A DNA stretch of 60,374 bases. Origin: Bryobacterales bacterium. Its GTDB lineage: Bacteria > Acidobacteriota > Terriglobia > Bryobacterales > Bryobacteraceae. Location: the NCBI GenBank assembly GCA_003166865.1, contig PMUP01000057.1:1-60374 (forward strand), written 5' to 3'. Within the stretch, counting starts at the first letter, position 1, and each line of letters starts with the position of its first letter. The notes under the pieces are model-generated. The model had not been told where the DNA came from. It made no database searches and worked only from the letters and a program-made list of their open reading frames with translations. Positions 36,078-46,900 of this stretch are shown here, piece after piece. Both the position numbers and the translations under genes were made by a program.

Positions 36078-37301
36078 ATGGCACACATTCCGAGTCGAAT
36101 TCTGACCACGCACGTCGGGAGCTTGGTCCGGCCGCCCGAGCTGGTCCCCTTCTTGGAGAAGATCGAAGAGGGACGTCCTTATGACAAATCCGCGTACGAG
36201 GCCTGCCTGCGCGAATGCATCGCCGACGTGGTCCGGCAACAAGCCGAGGCCGGCGTGGACATCGTCAGCGACGGCGAGTTCGGCAAGACCGGCAACTGGG
36301 CCTGGTATATCCACCAGCGGATCTCCGGGTTCACCCAACGGCCGGCAACACCGGAAGAGGCGCGGGATCCTCTGGCGACCAGGAGCATGGGGCAGGACTT
36401 TGCAGCCTTTCCGGAATTCTACGCCGAGTACTTTCCCACTCAGGGATTCCGCGTCCCGGACAGCGCCACCGCCACCACCACCGTATGCAATGGCCCCATC
36501 CGCTATATCGGGCACGCCCAGGTTCAGCGCGACATCGCCAATCTGAAAGCCGCAGTCGCCAAGGTCAAAGTTGCCAACATCCAAGTGGACGCCTTCCTGC
36601 CGCTAGTCGCTCCGGCGAGTGCCTTCCCGTTTTATAAAAACGAATACTACCAGGACGAGGAGTCGCTTCTGTTCGCGCTGGCCGACGCTCTGCGCGAAGA
36701 ATACAAGGCGGTGTTGGACGCCGGGCTCCGAATCCAGATCGACGATGCGTTTCTTCCCTACACGTACGAACGCATCGTGCCGCCTATGACGTTGGCACAG
36801 TATCGGAAGTGGGCCGAGCGGCGCATCGACGCCCTCAATCACGCCCTCGATGGTCTCCCGCAGGAGAGAATTCGATATCACATCTGCTGGGGCAGTTGGA
36901 ATGCGCCTCACATCTACGACGTGCCGCTGCGCGACATCATCGATCTGCTTCTGAAGTTGCGCGTGGGCGGCTATCAATTTGAAGCCGCGAACGTACGCCA
37001 CGAGCACGAATGGAAAGTGTGGCGGGACGTCAAGATTCCCGACGATCGCGTCTTGATCCCCGGCGTCATCAGCCACGTGACTAACGTGGTGGAACATCCG
37101 GAGCTGGTCGCCGACCGCCTGATGCGTTACGCCGATATCGTCGGCCGTGAAAGAGTGATGGCCGGTTCGGATTGCGGCTTTGCACAAGGCCCGTTCACTC
37201 GCAGAGTGCATCCGACCATTCAATGGGCGAAGCTGAGAGCGCAGGCCGAAGGCGCCAGGATCGCGACTGCACGATTGTGGGGCCAGAGCGCCAGTTCGTA
37301 G
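36078..37301 (+). CDS. MetE-like cobalamin-independent methyltransferase (catalytic half only)
   Basis: 407 residues from MAHIPSRILTTHVGSLVRP, with AGAGGAAA upstream; a frame 14 codons longer is less likely. The protein is a single TIM barrel corresponding to the C-terminal half of methionine synthase MetE. All four zinc ligands can be matched: His268 and Cys270 in YHICWGSWN, Glu302 in FEAANVRHEHEW, and Cys366 in GSDCGFAQ. Such short MetE-like enzymes act on methyl donors other than methyl-tetrahydrofolate-triglutamate. The stop is one base before the start of the epoxide hydrolase gene, so the two form an operon, which suggests catabolism rather than methionine synthesis. Confidence 0.9.
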   Translation: MAHIPSRILTTHVGSLVRPPELVPFLEKIEEGRPYDKSAYEACLRECIADVVRQQAEAGVDIVSDGEFGKTGNWAWYIHQRISGFTQRPATPEEARDPLATRSMGQDFAAFPEFYAEYFPTQGFRVPDSATATTTVCNGPIRYIGHAQVQRDIANLKAAVAKVKVANIQVDAFLPLVAPASAFPFYKNEYYQDEESLLFALADALREEYKAVLDAGLRIQIDDAFLPYTYERIVPPMTLAQYRKWAERRIDALNHALDGLPQERIRYHICWGSWNAPHIYDVPLRDIIDLLLKLRVGGYQFEAANVRHEHEWKVWRDVKIPDDRVLIPGVISHVTNVVEHPELVADRLMRYADIVGRERVMAGSDCGFAQGPFTRRVHPTIQWAKLRAQAEGARIATARLWGQSASS

Positions 37302-37302
37302 T

Positions 37303-38463
37303 ATGGTCGCGCCCTCGGATTCTTCAGCCCGCGCATTCCACGTCGCTATCCCCGAAGACGTGATCGACCGCATCGTCACCCGCGTCCGTCTCGCGCACTG
37401 GCCCGACCAGCTCGACGGCTACGCCTGGCAGTATGGCGTCGACTGGAACTACATGCGGGAACTCGCCGGCTACTGGACCTCACGCTTCGATTGGCGCAAG
37501 GCTGAGGCGAGGCTGAACGCCTTCCCGCAGTTCACGGCCCCAGTCGACGGCTTCGATATTCACTTCTATCATGTGCGCGGCCATGGCCCTCGGCCCTTTC
37601 CGATCATCCTTACGCATGGCTGGCCTGGCTCGGTGGTTGAGTTCCTGGACGCCATCGGTCCGCTCACAGACCCCGCGAAGTTCGGCGGGTCTCCAGAGGA
37701 CGCCTTCGACGTAGTGATCCCATCGCTGCCCGGGTTCGGATTCTCTTCCAAGCCGAAGGGCAAGCCGATTGGCCCCCTCAGCATTGCGCGGCTCTGGCAT
37801 AAGCTGATGACGGAAGTCGCCGGCTACCAGCGCTTCGGCGCGCAGGGCGGTGATTGGGGACAAGCGGTAACCGTTCAGCTGGCAACGCAGTTTCCCGAAT
37901 CGCTGGCCGGCATTCACTTGAGCGGCGCCACCGCGTGGCCGCTGCCCGAAGCCGAGCAGACCCAGGAGGAACGCGCCTGGGTGCGTGCATCCGCCGCGTA
38001 CCGCCAGCGGGAGCTGGACTATTTTGGAGAACAGTCGCGCAAGCCGCAGACTGTCGCCTTCGCGCTTTCGGACAACCCTCTGGGTCTGGCAGCTTGGATC
38101 GTCGAAAAATTCAAAGTGTGGAGCGATTCAGCGGATGGGATCGAGCAGGCCTTCACCAAGGATCAGCTCCTGACCAACGTCATGCTCTACCTGGTCACCG
38201 ACACCGCCGGGTCCGCAATTTGGATCTATCGCGGTAATGCGGACGAAGCCAGCCCGCCTGGAGCCAGGATCACCGTCCCCACGGGTTTCGCTGCGTTCCC
38301 TAAGGAAATGCCGCTGCTCTTGCCTCCCCGGCGATTCCTGGAGCAAGACTTCAACCTAGTGCACTACACCCAGATGCCCCGAGGCGGCCACTTTGCGTGC
38401 CTGGAGCAGCCGCAACTCTTCGTGGATGATTTGCGCGCATTCTTCCGCAAAGTGCGGGACTGA
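37303..38463 (+). CDS. Epoxide hydrolase, alpha/beta fold with EHN N-terminal domain
   Basis: 386 residues. The N-terminal EHN domain runs to about residue 100 (AIPEDVIDRIVTRVRLAHWP). Then comes the alpha/beta hydrolase core: oxyanion motif HGWPGSVVEF, nucleophile Asp in QGGDWGQAV (about 186), and the catalytic His in RGGHFACLEQP near the C-terminus. The size and motifs are those of juvenile-hormone-type epoxide hydrolases found in bacteria. No signal peptide, so it is cytoplasmic. It is cotranscribed with the MetE-like gene just upstream. The substrate is unknown. Confidence 0.93.
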   Translation: MVAPSDSSARAFHVAIPEDVIDRIVTRVRLAHWPDQLDGYAWQYGVDWNYMRELAGYWTSRFDWRKAEARLNAFPQFTAPVDGFDIHFYHVRGHGPRPFPIILTHGWPGSVVEFLDAIGPLTDPAKFGGSPEDAFDVVIPSLPGFGFSSKPKGKPIGPLSIARLWHKLMTEVAGYQRFGAQGGDWGQAVTVQLATQFPESLAGIHLSGATAWPLPEAEQTQEERAWVRASAAYRQRELDYFGEQSRKPQTVAFALSDNPLGLAAWIVEKFKVWSDSADGIEQAFTKDQLLTNVMLYLVTDTAGSAIWIYRGNADEASPPGARITVPTGFAAFPKEMPLLLPPRRFLEQDFNLVHYTQMPRGGHFACLEQPQLFVDDLRAFFRKVRD

Positions 38464-38473
38464 TCGGCAGTGA

Positions 38474-38492
38474 GGTAGTTGGGCGAACTACC
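38474..38492. terminator. Perfect 7-bp hairpin after the epoxide hydrolase gene
   Basis: GGTAGTT and AACTACC pair around the loop GGGCG, 11 bases past the stop codon. No T run follows. The rest of the gap to 38667 holds only a 39-codon open frame (38479-38598, TTG start) that I do not trust as a gene. Confidence 0.4.
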
Positions 38493-38667
38493 AGAGCCTC
38501 TCAACCACGCTCTAAGAGACTTCATGGATCGAACACGCGAGCCGCTGGAATCAACGCTGCGCAGGGTGATCCGCGAGCAGCTTCGCAGGACCGGATAAAG
38601 CTGCGTACCATTCCTTCGAGTTCCCCCCTGCGGCGAGTGGAAAAAAGTGTAATGTTGAGATATCGCC

Positions 38668-39057
38668 ATGCTTAACCGATTCCTTGTATTGTTCGCAGGC
38701 CTCGCAATCCTGGAGAGCGGCTTGCCGGCTCTCGCGCATCACTCCTTTGCCAGCGAGTTCGATACCTCGAAGCCAATCACTCTGGAAGGCGTGGTCACGC
38801 GCATCGACTGGGAAAACCCGCACGTGCACTATTACTTGGACGTCACCGAGCCGGACGGCACGGTCATAAACTGGGCCTGTGAGACCGGTGGTCCGGCACG
38901 CCTTGCGCGCCGAGGCTGGACCCACGATACGCTGAAGATCGGAGACAAGGTCATCGTTCACGGCTACCCTGCCAAAGACGGCTCCAACGCCGCCGACGGG
39001 CGCCAGGTCACGTTGCCGGACGGCCGGAGCATCGGCTTGGAGCCAAGCGCTAAGTAA
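38668..39057 (+). CDS. DUF6152 family exported protein
   Basis: 129 residues with a signal peptide ending LPALAHH. The mature part has the family pattern HHSFASEFDTSKPITLEGVV, WENPHVHYYLDV and CETGGPARLARRGW, then a beta-rich second half with VHGYPAKDGSNAADG. Proteins of this family are small periplasmic OB-like beta barrels of unknown role, common in soil proteobacteria and Acidobacteria. The gene stands alone; 129 bases separate it from the RND adaptor gene. Confidence 0.8.
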   Translation: MLNRFLVLFAGLAILESGLPALAHHSFASEFDTSKPITLEGVVTRIDWENPHVHYYLDVTEPDGTVINWACETGGPARLARRGWTHDTLKIGDKVIVHGYPAKDGSNAADGRQVTLPDGRSIGLEPSAK

Positions 39058-39186
39058 CGGTCGGTGAACGCAGCGCGTCGGCCCCGCATGGCCCTTTCGA
39101 GCTACCCGTCAAGTCTGCCCCACCTAGCCTGTAACGAATCAATGTATGCTGTCGTTAGTATCTTATAGGACCGAAATTTTAGGACC

Positions 39187-40587
39187 ATGGAAAGCACCAC
39201 CCCGGCCACGTTAGAGCCCGTTCGTCCGCCTGCGACAAAACACGTTCACCACGATTTGCCCCCGCCCTCGCCGCCACGCCGGCGCCGGGGATGGATCTGG
39301 CTGGTCGTCCTGGCCATACTCGCCGCGGTGGGATATTGGCAATGGCCGAAGCTCAAGACTTTCCTGCCGGGCGGCGACACCACATCACAGGCCACCGCGA
39401 AGGGCAGAGGCCGGGGGCGCGGCGCCGGCGGGGGCACCGCGGAAGTGGTGGCAGTCCGGGCGGCCAAAGGCGACATTCGTGTGTATGTTACCGGTCTAGG
39501 CGCCGTAACACCCATTTACACCGTGACAGTAAACTCGCGCGTGACCGGGCAGCTCATGAAGGTCCAGTTCAAAGAGGGGCAGATCGTTCATCAAGGCGAT
39601 TTGCTGGAGGAGATCGACCCGCGCCCTTACGAAGTGCAGTTGGAGCAGGCCGAAGGTCAACTCATCCACGATCAGGCGCTGCTCAAGGACGCGAACCTCG
39701 ATCTGGATCGATATAAGACCCTCATTAAGCAGGACGCGATTCCTCAGCAGCAGCTCGACACGCAGGCAGCGCTGGTCACTCAGTATGAGGGTACAATCAA
39801 AACCGACCAGTCGCAGATCGACAGCGCCAAGCTGAATCTGGTCTATTGCCGCATCACTTCGCCGATCACCGGACTGGTGGGCTTGCGGTTGGTGGATCCG
39901 GGCAACATCGTGCAGGCCACCGGCACCAGCGGGCTGGTGGTGATCACGCAACTCGACCCCATCAGCGTGATCTTCACCATCGCCGAGGATCAGCTTCCGC
40001 CGATCATCGCCAAGATGCACGCCGGCCAGCAGTTGACGGTTGAGGCGTGGGATCGCGAGAACAAGACCAAGCTGGCCGAAGGCAAACTCGAGACCATTGA
40101 CAACCAGATCGATCCAACCACTGGCACGTTGAAGTTGCGCGCGGTCTTCGGCAACGAGGCCGGCAAGCTGTACCCCAGCCAGTTTGTAAACGCGCGTTTG
40201 CTGGTGGAACAAAAACAGCGCGTTACGTTGTTGGCCAACTCCGGGATTCAACGCAACTCGCAAGGCACCTACGTATGGCTGGTGAATCCGGATCAAACTG
40301 TGACCGTCCGTCCGGTTACCGTCGGCACCACCGAAGGCGACGAATCCGAGATTACCGCCGGCCTGGAACCAAGCGATGCCGTCGTCACCGTGGGTGTCGA
40401 CCGCCTGGAGGAAGGCGGCAAGGTCAACGCGCAAATTCCCGGCGAAAACGCGGCGCCCGGCAAGCGGGGCCCAGGCAAATCCGGTGGCGGCAGGCCCGGC
40501 GGCAGGCCCGGCGGCGGGCAGCCCGGCGGCGGGCAGCCCGGCGGTGGCAAGCCAGGCGGCGGCCGATCGCATAAAGCAGCATCATAA
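39187..40587 (+). CDS. RND efflux periplasmic adaptor (membrane fusion protein, MdtA-like)
   Basis: 466 residues. A cytoplasmic Pro-rich N-terminus (about 1-35) precedes one membrane helix ([16 protein letters not shown]). A basic Gly-rich linker (about 77-92, [12 protein letters not shown]) follows. The lipoyl/barrel-sandwich halves, a helical hairpin (about 145-215) and beta-barrel domains come next ([35 protein letters not shown]). The C-terminal 45 residues are a Gly/Pro/Lys low-complexity tail with GGGQPGGG-type repeats, not part of the family fold. It links an inner-membrane RND pump to an outer-membrane channel. Next genes are the two RND permeases; no TolC-like gene follows. Confidence 0.93.
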   Translation: MESTTPATLEPVRPPATKHVHHDLPPPSPPRRRRGWIWLVVLAILAAVGYWQWPKLKTFLPGGDTTSQATAKGRGRGRGAGGGTAEVVAVRAAKGDIRVYVTGLGAVTPIYTVTVNSRVTGQLMKVQFKEGQIVHQGDLLEEIDPRPYEVQLEQAEGQLIHDQALLKDANLDLDRYKTLIKQDAIPQQQLDTQAALVTQYEGTIKTDQSQIDSAKLNLVYCRITSPITGLVGLRLVDPGNIVQATGTSGLVVITQLDPISVIFTIAEDQLPPIIAKMHAGQQLTVEAWDRENKTKLAEGKLETIDNQIDPTTGTLKLRAVFGNEAGKLYPSQFVNARLLVEQKQRVTLLANSGIQRNSQGTYVWLVNPDQTVTVRPVTVGTTEGDESEITAGLEPSDAVVTVGVDRLEEGGKVNAQIPGENAAPGKRGPGKSGGGRPGGRPGGGQPGGGQPGGGKPGGGRSHKAAS

Positions 40588-40600
40588 GGCATCAACTCTC

Positions 40601-43600
40601 ATGAATCCTTCTCGGACATTCATTGTCCGGCCCGTCGCAACCTCGCTGCTGATGGCCGGGATTCTGCTGGTGGGTGGCGTGGCCTACAAGCAACTGCCCG
40701 TGTCGGCGCTCCCAGAGGTCGATTATCCGACCATCCAGGTGATCACCTTCTACCCGGGCGCCAGTCCCGATGTGATGGCATCGTCGGTGACCGCGCCTCT
40801 GGAACGGCAGTTCGGCGAGGTGCCCGGACTCCAGCAGATGACCTCCACCAGCTCCGATGGCAGCTCGGTGATCACGCTCGAATTCAATTTGACGTTGAAC
40901 ATCGACGTGGCCGAGCAGGAGGTACAGCAGTCCATCAATGCGTCGGGGACGTATTTGCCCGCTGACCTGCCCGTTCCTCCGATTTACGCTAAGGTGAATC
41001 CCGCCGATACGCCCATCCTCACGCTCGCGTTGATGTCCGACGCGCTCTCGCTCTCCAAGGTGGAAGATCTTGCCGACACCCGTCTGGTGCCGAAGATTTC
41101 ACAATTGCCCGGCGTAGGTCTGGTGAGTATCAGCGGCGGACAAAAACCCGCGGTGCGCATCCAGGCGAACCCCACTGCTCTGGGTTCCTACGGTCTGAAC
41201 CTGGAGGATCTGCGCAATTCCATCACCGCCGCGAACGTAAATCAGGCCAAGGGCAATTTCGACGGTGCGCATCAGGCGTATCAGATCGGCGCCAACGATC
41301 AGATGCTTTCCAGCGCCGACTATTCGTCGATGATTATCGCTTACCGCAACAACGGACCGGTGCGCGTCAGCGATGTCGCGACAGTGATAGACGATGTCGA
41401 GAACGTCCGGCAGGCGGCCTGGATCAACGAAACGCCGGCGGTAATCGTCAATATTCAGCGGCAGCCGGGCGCCAACATCATCGCGGTGGTGGATCGCATT
41501 AAGGCGCTGCTTCCGCAGTTGCAGGCCTCGCTGCCCTCTTCGATAGCCGTGAAGATTCTCACCGATCGAACCAATACCATTCGTGCGTCGGTCTCCGATG
41601 TTCAGTTCGAGCTGATGCTCACCGTCGGTTTGGTGGTGCTGGTGATCTTCTTGTTCCTGCGGAATCTTTCGGCCACCATCATTCCCAGCATCGCCGTGCC
41701 GTTGTCGTTGGTGGGCACCTTCGGCGTGATGTACTTGCTCGGCTATAGCCTGAACAATCTGTCGCTGATGGCGCTCACCATTTCCACCGGCTTCGTGGTG
41801 GACGACGCAATCGTGATGATCGAGAACATCTCGCGCTATCTCGAGGAAGGCAAGCGCCCACTGGAGGCGGCGCTGCTCGGCTCCGAGCAGATCGGGTTCA
41901 CCATTGTGTCGCTGACCGTCTCGCTCATCGCCGTGCTGATTCCGTTGCTGTTCATGGGCGACATTGTCGGCCGGCTGTTCCGTGAATTCGCGGTCACATT
42001 GAGTGTGACCATTCTGGTGTCGGCGGTGGTTTCGCTCACGCTCACACCCATGATGTGCGCGAAGATTTTGAAGCACAGGCCGGCCAGCCAGCAGGGATGG
42101 TTCTATCGAGCCTCCGAACGTGGATTCGAAGCCGTGATCGCGTTCTACGCCAAGACCCTGCGCTGGGTGCTGCGGAATCAGCCGCTGACGCTGCTGGTAG
42201 CCGCGGCAACGCTGGTCCTGACGTTTGTCTTGTTCATCAAGATTCCTAAAGGCTTCTTCCCGGTCCAGGATACGGGTGTAATTCAAGGGGTTTCAGAGGC
42301 TGAGCAAACCATCTCCTTCAAGGCCATGTCCCAGCGCCAGCAGGCGCTGGATAAAGCGATTTTGCAGGATCCGGCCGTCGAGAGCCTGTCGTCGTTCATT
42401 GGTATCGATGGAACCAACACCACGCTGAACACGGGACGTATTCAGATCAACCTGAAGCCGCTTGAAGATCGAAAGATGAGCGCCAGCGACGTGATCCGGC
42501 GATTGCAGCCGCGGCTGACCAAAGTGGCTGGTATAACGCTGTATATGCAGCCGGTGCAAGATCTGACCGTTGAAGATCGCGTAAGCCGAACGCAATACCA
42601 ATACACGCTCGAAGATCCCAGTGCCGACGAGCTGAACTCCTTCGTTCCGAAGATGGTGGCGCGCCTTCAAGAAATACCTGAGCTGCGCGACGTCGCAACC
42701 GATCAGCAGGTGAATGGCCTGCGGGTGAAAGTTGTCTTCGACCGCGATACGGCCTCACGCCTGGGCATCACGCCTTCCACCATCGACAACACGCTCTACG
42801 ACGCTTACGGACAGCGCGAAGTCTCCACCATGTTCACGCAGTTGAACCAATATCACGTGATCCTGGAAGTGCAGCCCGGTTTCCAAAATAATCCCATCGA
42901 TATACGCAACCTGTTTATCCGCTCGGCGGCGGGAACCAGCGGAGGCTCCGGGCTGGTATCGGGAGGCTCGGCTAACACGGTTGGGTTCGGACCCTCCAGC
43001 GCTTCGGTGGCGCAGGGGACGGCGGGCCTATCGGTTGGCGCTCCCGCAACGGGAGCCGGCAGTGGGGCCTTCAGCGGCGGTCCGGCTGCGTCGTCACTGG
43101 TCTTTACTAACGGCAGCCAGGTGCCGTTGAGCGCGTTCACGCACATCGAGCAGGTCTCCGTTCCGATTACCGTGAATCATCAGGGCCAGTTCCCGGTGGT
43201 TACACTGTCGTTCAACCTCGCGCCCGGCGCTTCGCTCGGCGATGCCGTGAACGACATCAATCGCGTCAAAGACGAGCTGCAGATGCCGGCCAGCATCCAG
43301 GGCGCGTTCCAGGGCACCGCCGAGGCGTTTCAAGCCTCTCTTGCCAACGAGCCCATCTTGATTCTGGCGGCGCTGATCACCGTCTACATCGTGCTCGGCG
43401 TGCTCTATGAGAGCTACATTCATCCCATTACGATTCTCTCGACGCTGCCCTCCGCCGGCGTCGGCGCGCTGCTGGCGCTATTCATCTGCCGGCAGGACTT
43501 CAGCGTGATCGCGCTCATCGGAATCATTCTTCTGATTGGCATCGTGAAAAAGAATGGCATCATGATGATCGACTTCGCGCTGGACGCCGAACGTACCCAG

Positions 43601-43891
43601 GGAATGCCGCCGCACGAAGCCATCTATCAGGCGTGTCTATTGCGGTTCCGGCCCATTATGATGACCACCATGGCGGCTCTACTGGGCGGTCTGCCGCTCG
43701 CGCTCGGCACGGGAGTGGGGTCCGAACTGCGTCGCCCGTTGGGCATCACCATGGTTGGCGGCCTCATCTTCAGCCAGCTCTTGACCCTGTACACCACCCC
43801 CGTGATTTATCTTTGGTTCGACCGTCTGGCGCATCGCAAGCACAGTGTGCACGCCCTGGATCCGAACTTGGCGCCGGAGATGGGCGACTAA
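40601..43891 (+). CDS. RND efflux permease (MdtB-like), with a Gly-rich insertion
   Basis: 1096 residues from [18 protein letters not shown]. Twelve membrane helices in the usual RND layout; the proton-relay acid pair is in [17 protein letters not shown]. Compared with the next permease it has an extra, low-complexity Gly/Ser/Ala stretch of about 50-60 residues (about 776-829, [17 protein letters not shown] and further) in the second periplasmic loop, near the porter/docking region. It starts 13 bases after the adaptor gene and precedes a second RND permease, which matches the MdtABC heteromultimeric type. Substrates may be bile-salt-like compounds, novobiocin-like drugs or metals, none provable here. 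Confidence 0.95.
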   Translation: MNPSRTFIVRPVATSLLMAGILLVGGVAYKQLPVSALPEVDYPTIQVITFYPGASPDVMASSVTAPLERQFGEVPGLQQMTSTSSDGSSVITLEFNLTLNIDVAEQEVQQSINASGTYLPADLPVPPIYAKVNPADTPILTLALMSDALSLSKVEDLADTRLVPKISQLPGVGLVSISGGQKPAVRIQANPTALGSYGLNLEDLRNSITAANVNQAKGNFDGAHQAYQIGANDQMLSSADYSSMIIAYRNNGPVRVSDVATVIDDVENVRQAAWINETPAVIVNIQRQPGANIIAVVDRIKALLPQLQASLPSSIAVKILTDRTNTIRASVSDVQFELMLTVGLVVLVIFLFLRNLSATIIPSIAVPLSLVGTFGVMYLLGYSLNNLSLMALTISTGFVVDDAIVMIENISRYLEEGKRPLEAALLGSEQIGFTIVSLTVSLIAVLIPLLFMGDIVGRLFREFAVTLSVTILVSAVVSLTLTPMMCAKILKHRPASQQGWFYRASERGFEAVIAFYAKTLRWVLRNQPLTLLVAAATLVLTFVLFIKIPKGFFPVQDTGVIQGVSEAEQTISFKAMSQRQQALDKAILQDPAVESLSSFIGIDGTNTTLNTGRIQINLKPLEDRKMSASDVIRRLQPRLTKVAGITLYMQPVQDLTVEDRVSRTQYQYTLEDPSADELNSFVPKMVARLQEIPELRDVATDQQVNGLRVKVVFDRDTASRLGITPSTIDNTLYDAYGQREVSTMFTQLNQYHVILEVQPGFQNNPIDIRNLFIRSAAGTSGGSGLVSGGSANTVGFGPSSASVAQGTAGLSVGAPATGAGSGAFSGGPAASSLVFTNGSQVPLSAFTHIEQVSVPITVNHQGQFPVVTLSFNLAPGASLGDAVNDINRVKDELQMPASIQGAFQGTAEAFQASLANEPILILAALITVYIVLGVLYESYIHPITILSTLPSAGVGALLALFICRQDFSVIALIGIILLIGIVKKNGIMMIDFALDAERTQGMPPHEAIYQACLLRFRPIMMTTMAALLGGLPLALGTGVGSELRRPLGITMVGGLIFSQLLTLYTTPVIYLWFDRLAHRKHSVHALDPNLAPEMGD

Positions 43892-43930
43892 TGCGCCGCT
43901 CTTATCTCTGTGGCGCCCGCGCGCTGTGGC

Positions 43931-43981
43931 GCACGCACTCCTGCGTGCAGCGTTCACACTTGTGTGAACGCCGTAGGAGTG
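43931..43981. repeat. Compound palindromic element between the two RND permease genes
   Basis: Nested inverted repeats: GCACGCA/TGCGTGC (43931-43937 with 43942-43948); a perfect ten-base stem GCGTTCACAC/GTGTGAACGC (43950-43959 with 43962-43971, two-base loop); and outer arms CACTCCT/AGGAGTG (43936-43942 with 43975-43981). The whole occupies the spacer of 106 bases between the two genes. The density of stems is typical of dispersed extragenic palindromes (REP-like) rather than of a terminator; only one copy is in this window. Confidence 0.6.
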
Positions 43982-43997
43982 TTCGCATGAGGCCCGC

Positions 43998-46900
43998 ATG
44001 AACATCTCCGAGCCCTTCATCTACCGGCCTGTCGCCACCACCCTGTTGACCATCGCCATCGCCATGGCAGGCGTCGTGGCGTACAGCCTGCTGCCCGTAT
44101 CCCCTCTGCCGCAAGTGGACTTTCCGACCATTAACGTGCAAGCCAACCTGCCTGGCGCAAGTCCGGAGACCATGGCGTCCTCGGTGGCGACGCCGCTCGA
44201 GCGCCAGTTCGGCCGCATCGCCGCGGTAACGGAAATGACGTCCACCAGCACGCTGGGCGGCACCGGCATCACTCTGCAATTTGAGTTGAATCGCGACATC
44301 AATGCCGCGGCCCGCGATGTGGAAGCGGCCATCAACGCCGCCCGCGGATATCTGCCAACCAATCTGCCCAGCAACCCCAGCTACCGCAAGGTAAATCCGG
44401 CCGAGCAACAAATCTTTCAGCTCGCCCTCACGTCCGACGTGCTCGATCGTGGCACGCTCTACGATGCCGCTTCCACCATCATTGTGCAGAAGCTCTCACA
44501 GATCAAGGGAGTCGGGCAGGTAAACGCGCAGGGGGGCGCTCTGCCGGGCGTGCGTGTTGAGCTGAATCCCATGGCGCTGAATAAGTACGGCATCGGATTG
44601 GAACAGGTGCGTAGTGTTTTGAACAACTCCAACGCCAACGTTCCCAAGGGACATTTTTCGGACGGGTTCCACCTGTGGGAAGTCGGGGCGAACGATCAGA
44701 TGTTCAAGGCCAAGGACTATCGGCCGCTGTTCGTGGCGTACAACAATGGCGCGCCGGTACGGTTGTCGGATGTCGCCGACGTCCTCGATTCAGTGGAGGA
44801 TGTTCGCAATATGGGAGTAGCGAACAGCCAGCCCTCGGTGAACGTCGCCATAAACCGGCAGCCGGGCGCGAACATTATCGACACGGTGGATCGGATTCGC
44901 GAGGCCCTGCCGCAGCTCAAGGCCGCCATTCCGCACTCCATCAACTTGAGCGTCACTCAGGATCAGACCGTGACCATCCGTGCGTCGGTGCGCGATATAG
45001 AAAGAACGATGCTCATATCGGTACTGCTGGTGGTCCTGGTGGTGTTTGTATTCTTGAGAAGCCCCCGCACCACCTTGATCCCGAGCGTGGCCGTCCCGGT
45101 TTCCCTCATCGGCACGTTCGGTGTGATGTACTTGTGCCACTACAGCCTGGACAATCTCTCGCTGATGGCTCTCACCATTTCCACCGGCTTCGTGGTGGAC
45201 GATGCCATCGTGGTCATCGAAAATATCACGCGCTATCTGGAGCAGGGCATGGAGCCCTTTGCCGCCGCCCTGCGCGGCGCGCGCGAGATCGGTTCCACCG
45301 TGCTCACCATGAGCCTTTCGCTCATAGCTGTTTTCATTCCGCTGCTGATGATGGGCGGCATCGTCGGCCGGCTATTTCGCGAATTCGCGGTGACCATGTC
45401 GGTGGCCATTACGATTTCCATGGCCGTCTCGCTCACCACCACGCCCATGATGTGCGCGCATCTGCTCAAGGAGCACACCACGCATGGCTGGATGTACCGG
45501 ACCAGTGAGAACGCGTTCAACTGGATCGTCGGCCTCTACGGACGCACGCTGGATCGCGTACTGCGCCATCCCGGGCTTACCCTGGGCGTGCTCGCCGCCA
45601 CTATCGGGCTGAACGTGTACCTGTTTATTCACGTTCCAAAAGGTTTTTTCCCGCAACAGGACAATGGCCGGTTGAACGGGACCATCATCGCCGATCAGGA
45701 CACCTCCTTCCAAGCCATGGAAGGCAACCTGCGGCGCATGGTGAAGATCGTCCAGGAAGATCCGGCGGTGGATACGGTAGCCGGATACACCGGAGGCAGC
45801 GGCGGCTACGGTAACACCCTGAACACCGCGCGCATGCAGATCCAGTTGAAGCCGCTCGCCGAACGCAAGGTCTCGGTGTACGACGTCATCGAGCGGCTGC
45901 GTCCCAAGCTGCGCGTCATCCGCGGATCCACGAATTATATGCAAGCCAACCAGGACGTGCGCGTGGGCGGGCGCAACAGCGCCTCGCTCTATCAATTCAC
46001 CATGCGCGGTGACAACGTGCAGGACCTGACCAAGTTCGGCCCACCCATGCTGTCGGCATTGCAGCACCTTCGTTTGATCAGCGACGTCAATACCGATCAG
46101 CAGAACAGCGGTCTACAAGCCGTGGTCCAATACGATCGCGATACCGCCGCCCGCTTCGGGATTTCGTCGCAGCTCATCGACAACGTGCTGTACGATGCCT
46201 TCGGCCAGCGCCAGGTCTCCACCATGTACACTTCGCTCAATCAGTATCACGTGGTGATGGAAGCGGCGCCGCGCTTCTGGCAGGATCCGGAGTTTCTGAA
46301 ACAAATCTACGTGTCCGATCCGCAGGGCAGGACCGTGCCGCTCACCGCTATCGGCCGCTACGCGTCTTCGGTAGCTCCGCTGGCGGTCAATCACCAGGGG
46401 CTGTTTCCCGCGGTGACCATTTCGTTCAACCTCGCGCCGAACGTGGCGCTCGGCGATGCGGTGGATGCCATTCAAGCCACCGCTCGTAAGGTAGGTTTGC
46501 CCGATACGATCCAGACCTTCTTCGCCGGCACCGCGCAAGCCTACCAGGACTCGTTGCGCAATGAGCCCATCCTCATCGCTGCCGCCCTCGTCACCGTCTA
46601 CATCGTGTTAGGCATGCTGTATGAGAGCTGCTGGCACCCCATCACGATTCTTTCCACGCTGCCGTCGGCGGGCGTGGGAGCGCTGCTGGCCTTGCTGCTG
46701 TGGCACACCGATCTGAGCATTATCGCGATGATCGGGATCATTCTACTGATCGGACTTGTCAAGAAAAACGCCATCATGATGATCGATTTCGCGATCGAGG
46801 CCGAACGCTCCGAAGGACTGCGCCCGCGCGACGCCATCTACAAGGCTTGCCTGCTGCGCTTCCGGCCCATTCTGATGACCACCATGTCGGCGATGCTGGG

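Noticed and set aside
38479-38598. A 39-codon open frame with TTG start between the epoxide hydrolase and DUF6152 genes
   Set aside because: Amphipathic and Arg/Leu-rich, but no ribosome site and no recognised homologue; it also overlaps a hairpin. Not enough to call a gene.
40490-40565. Tandem GGCGGC-type repeats considered as a CRISPR-like or minisatellite array
   Set aside because: They are in-frame codons of the adaptor's Gly/Pro tail, with units too short and irregular and without spacers.
39496-40572. Minus-strand open frame of 358 codons
   Set aside because: Antisense to the RND adaptor; the Ala/Gly/Pro-rich N-terminus simply mirrors the adaptor's Gly-rich tail.
41099-42286. Minus-strand open frame of 395 codons
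   Set aside because: Antisense to the first RND permease; composition dominated by His, Gln and Arg, no motif.
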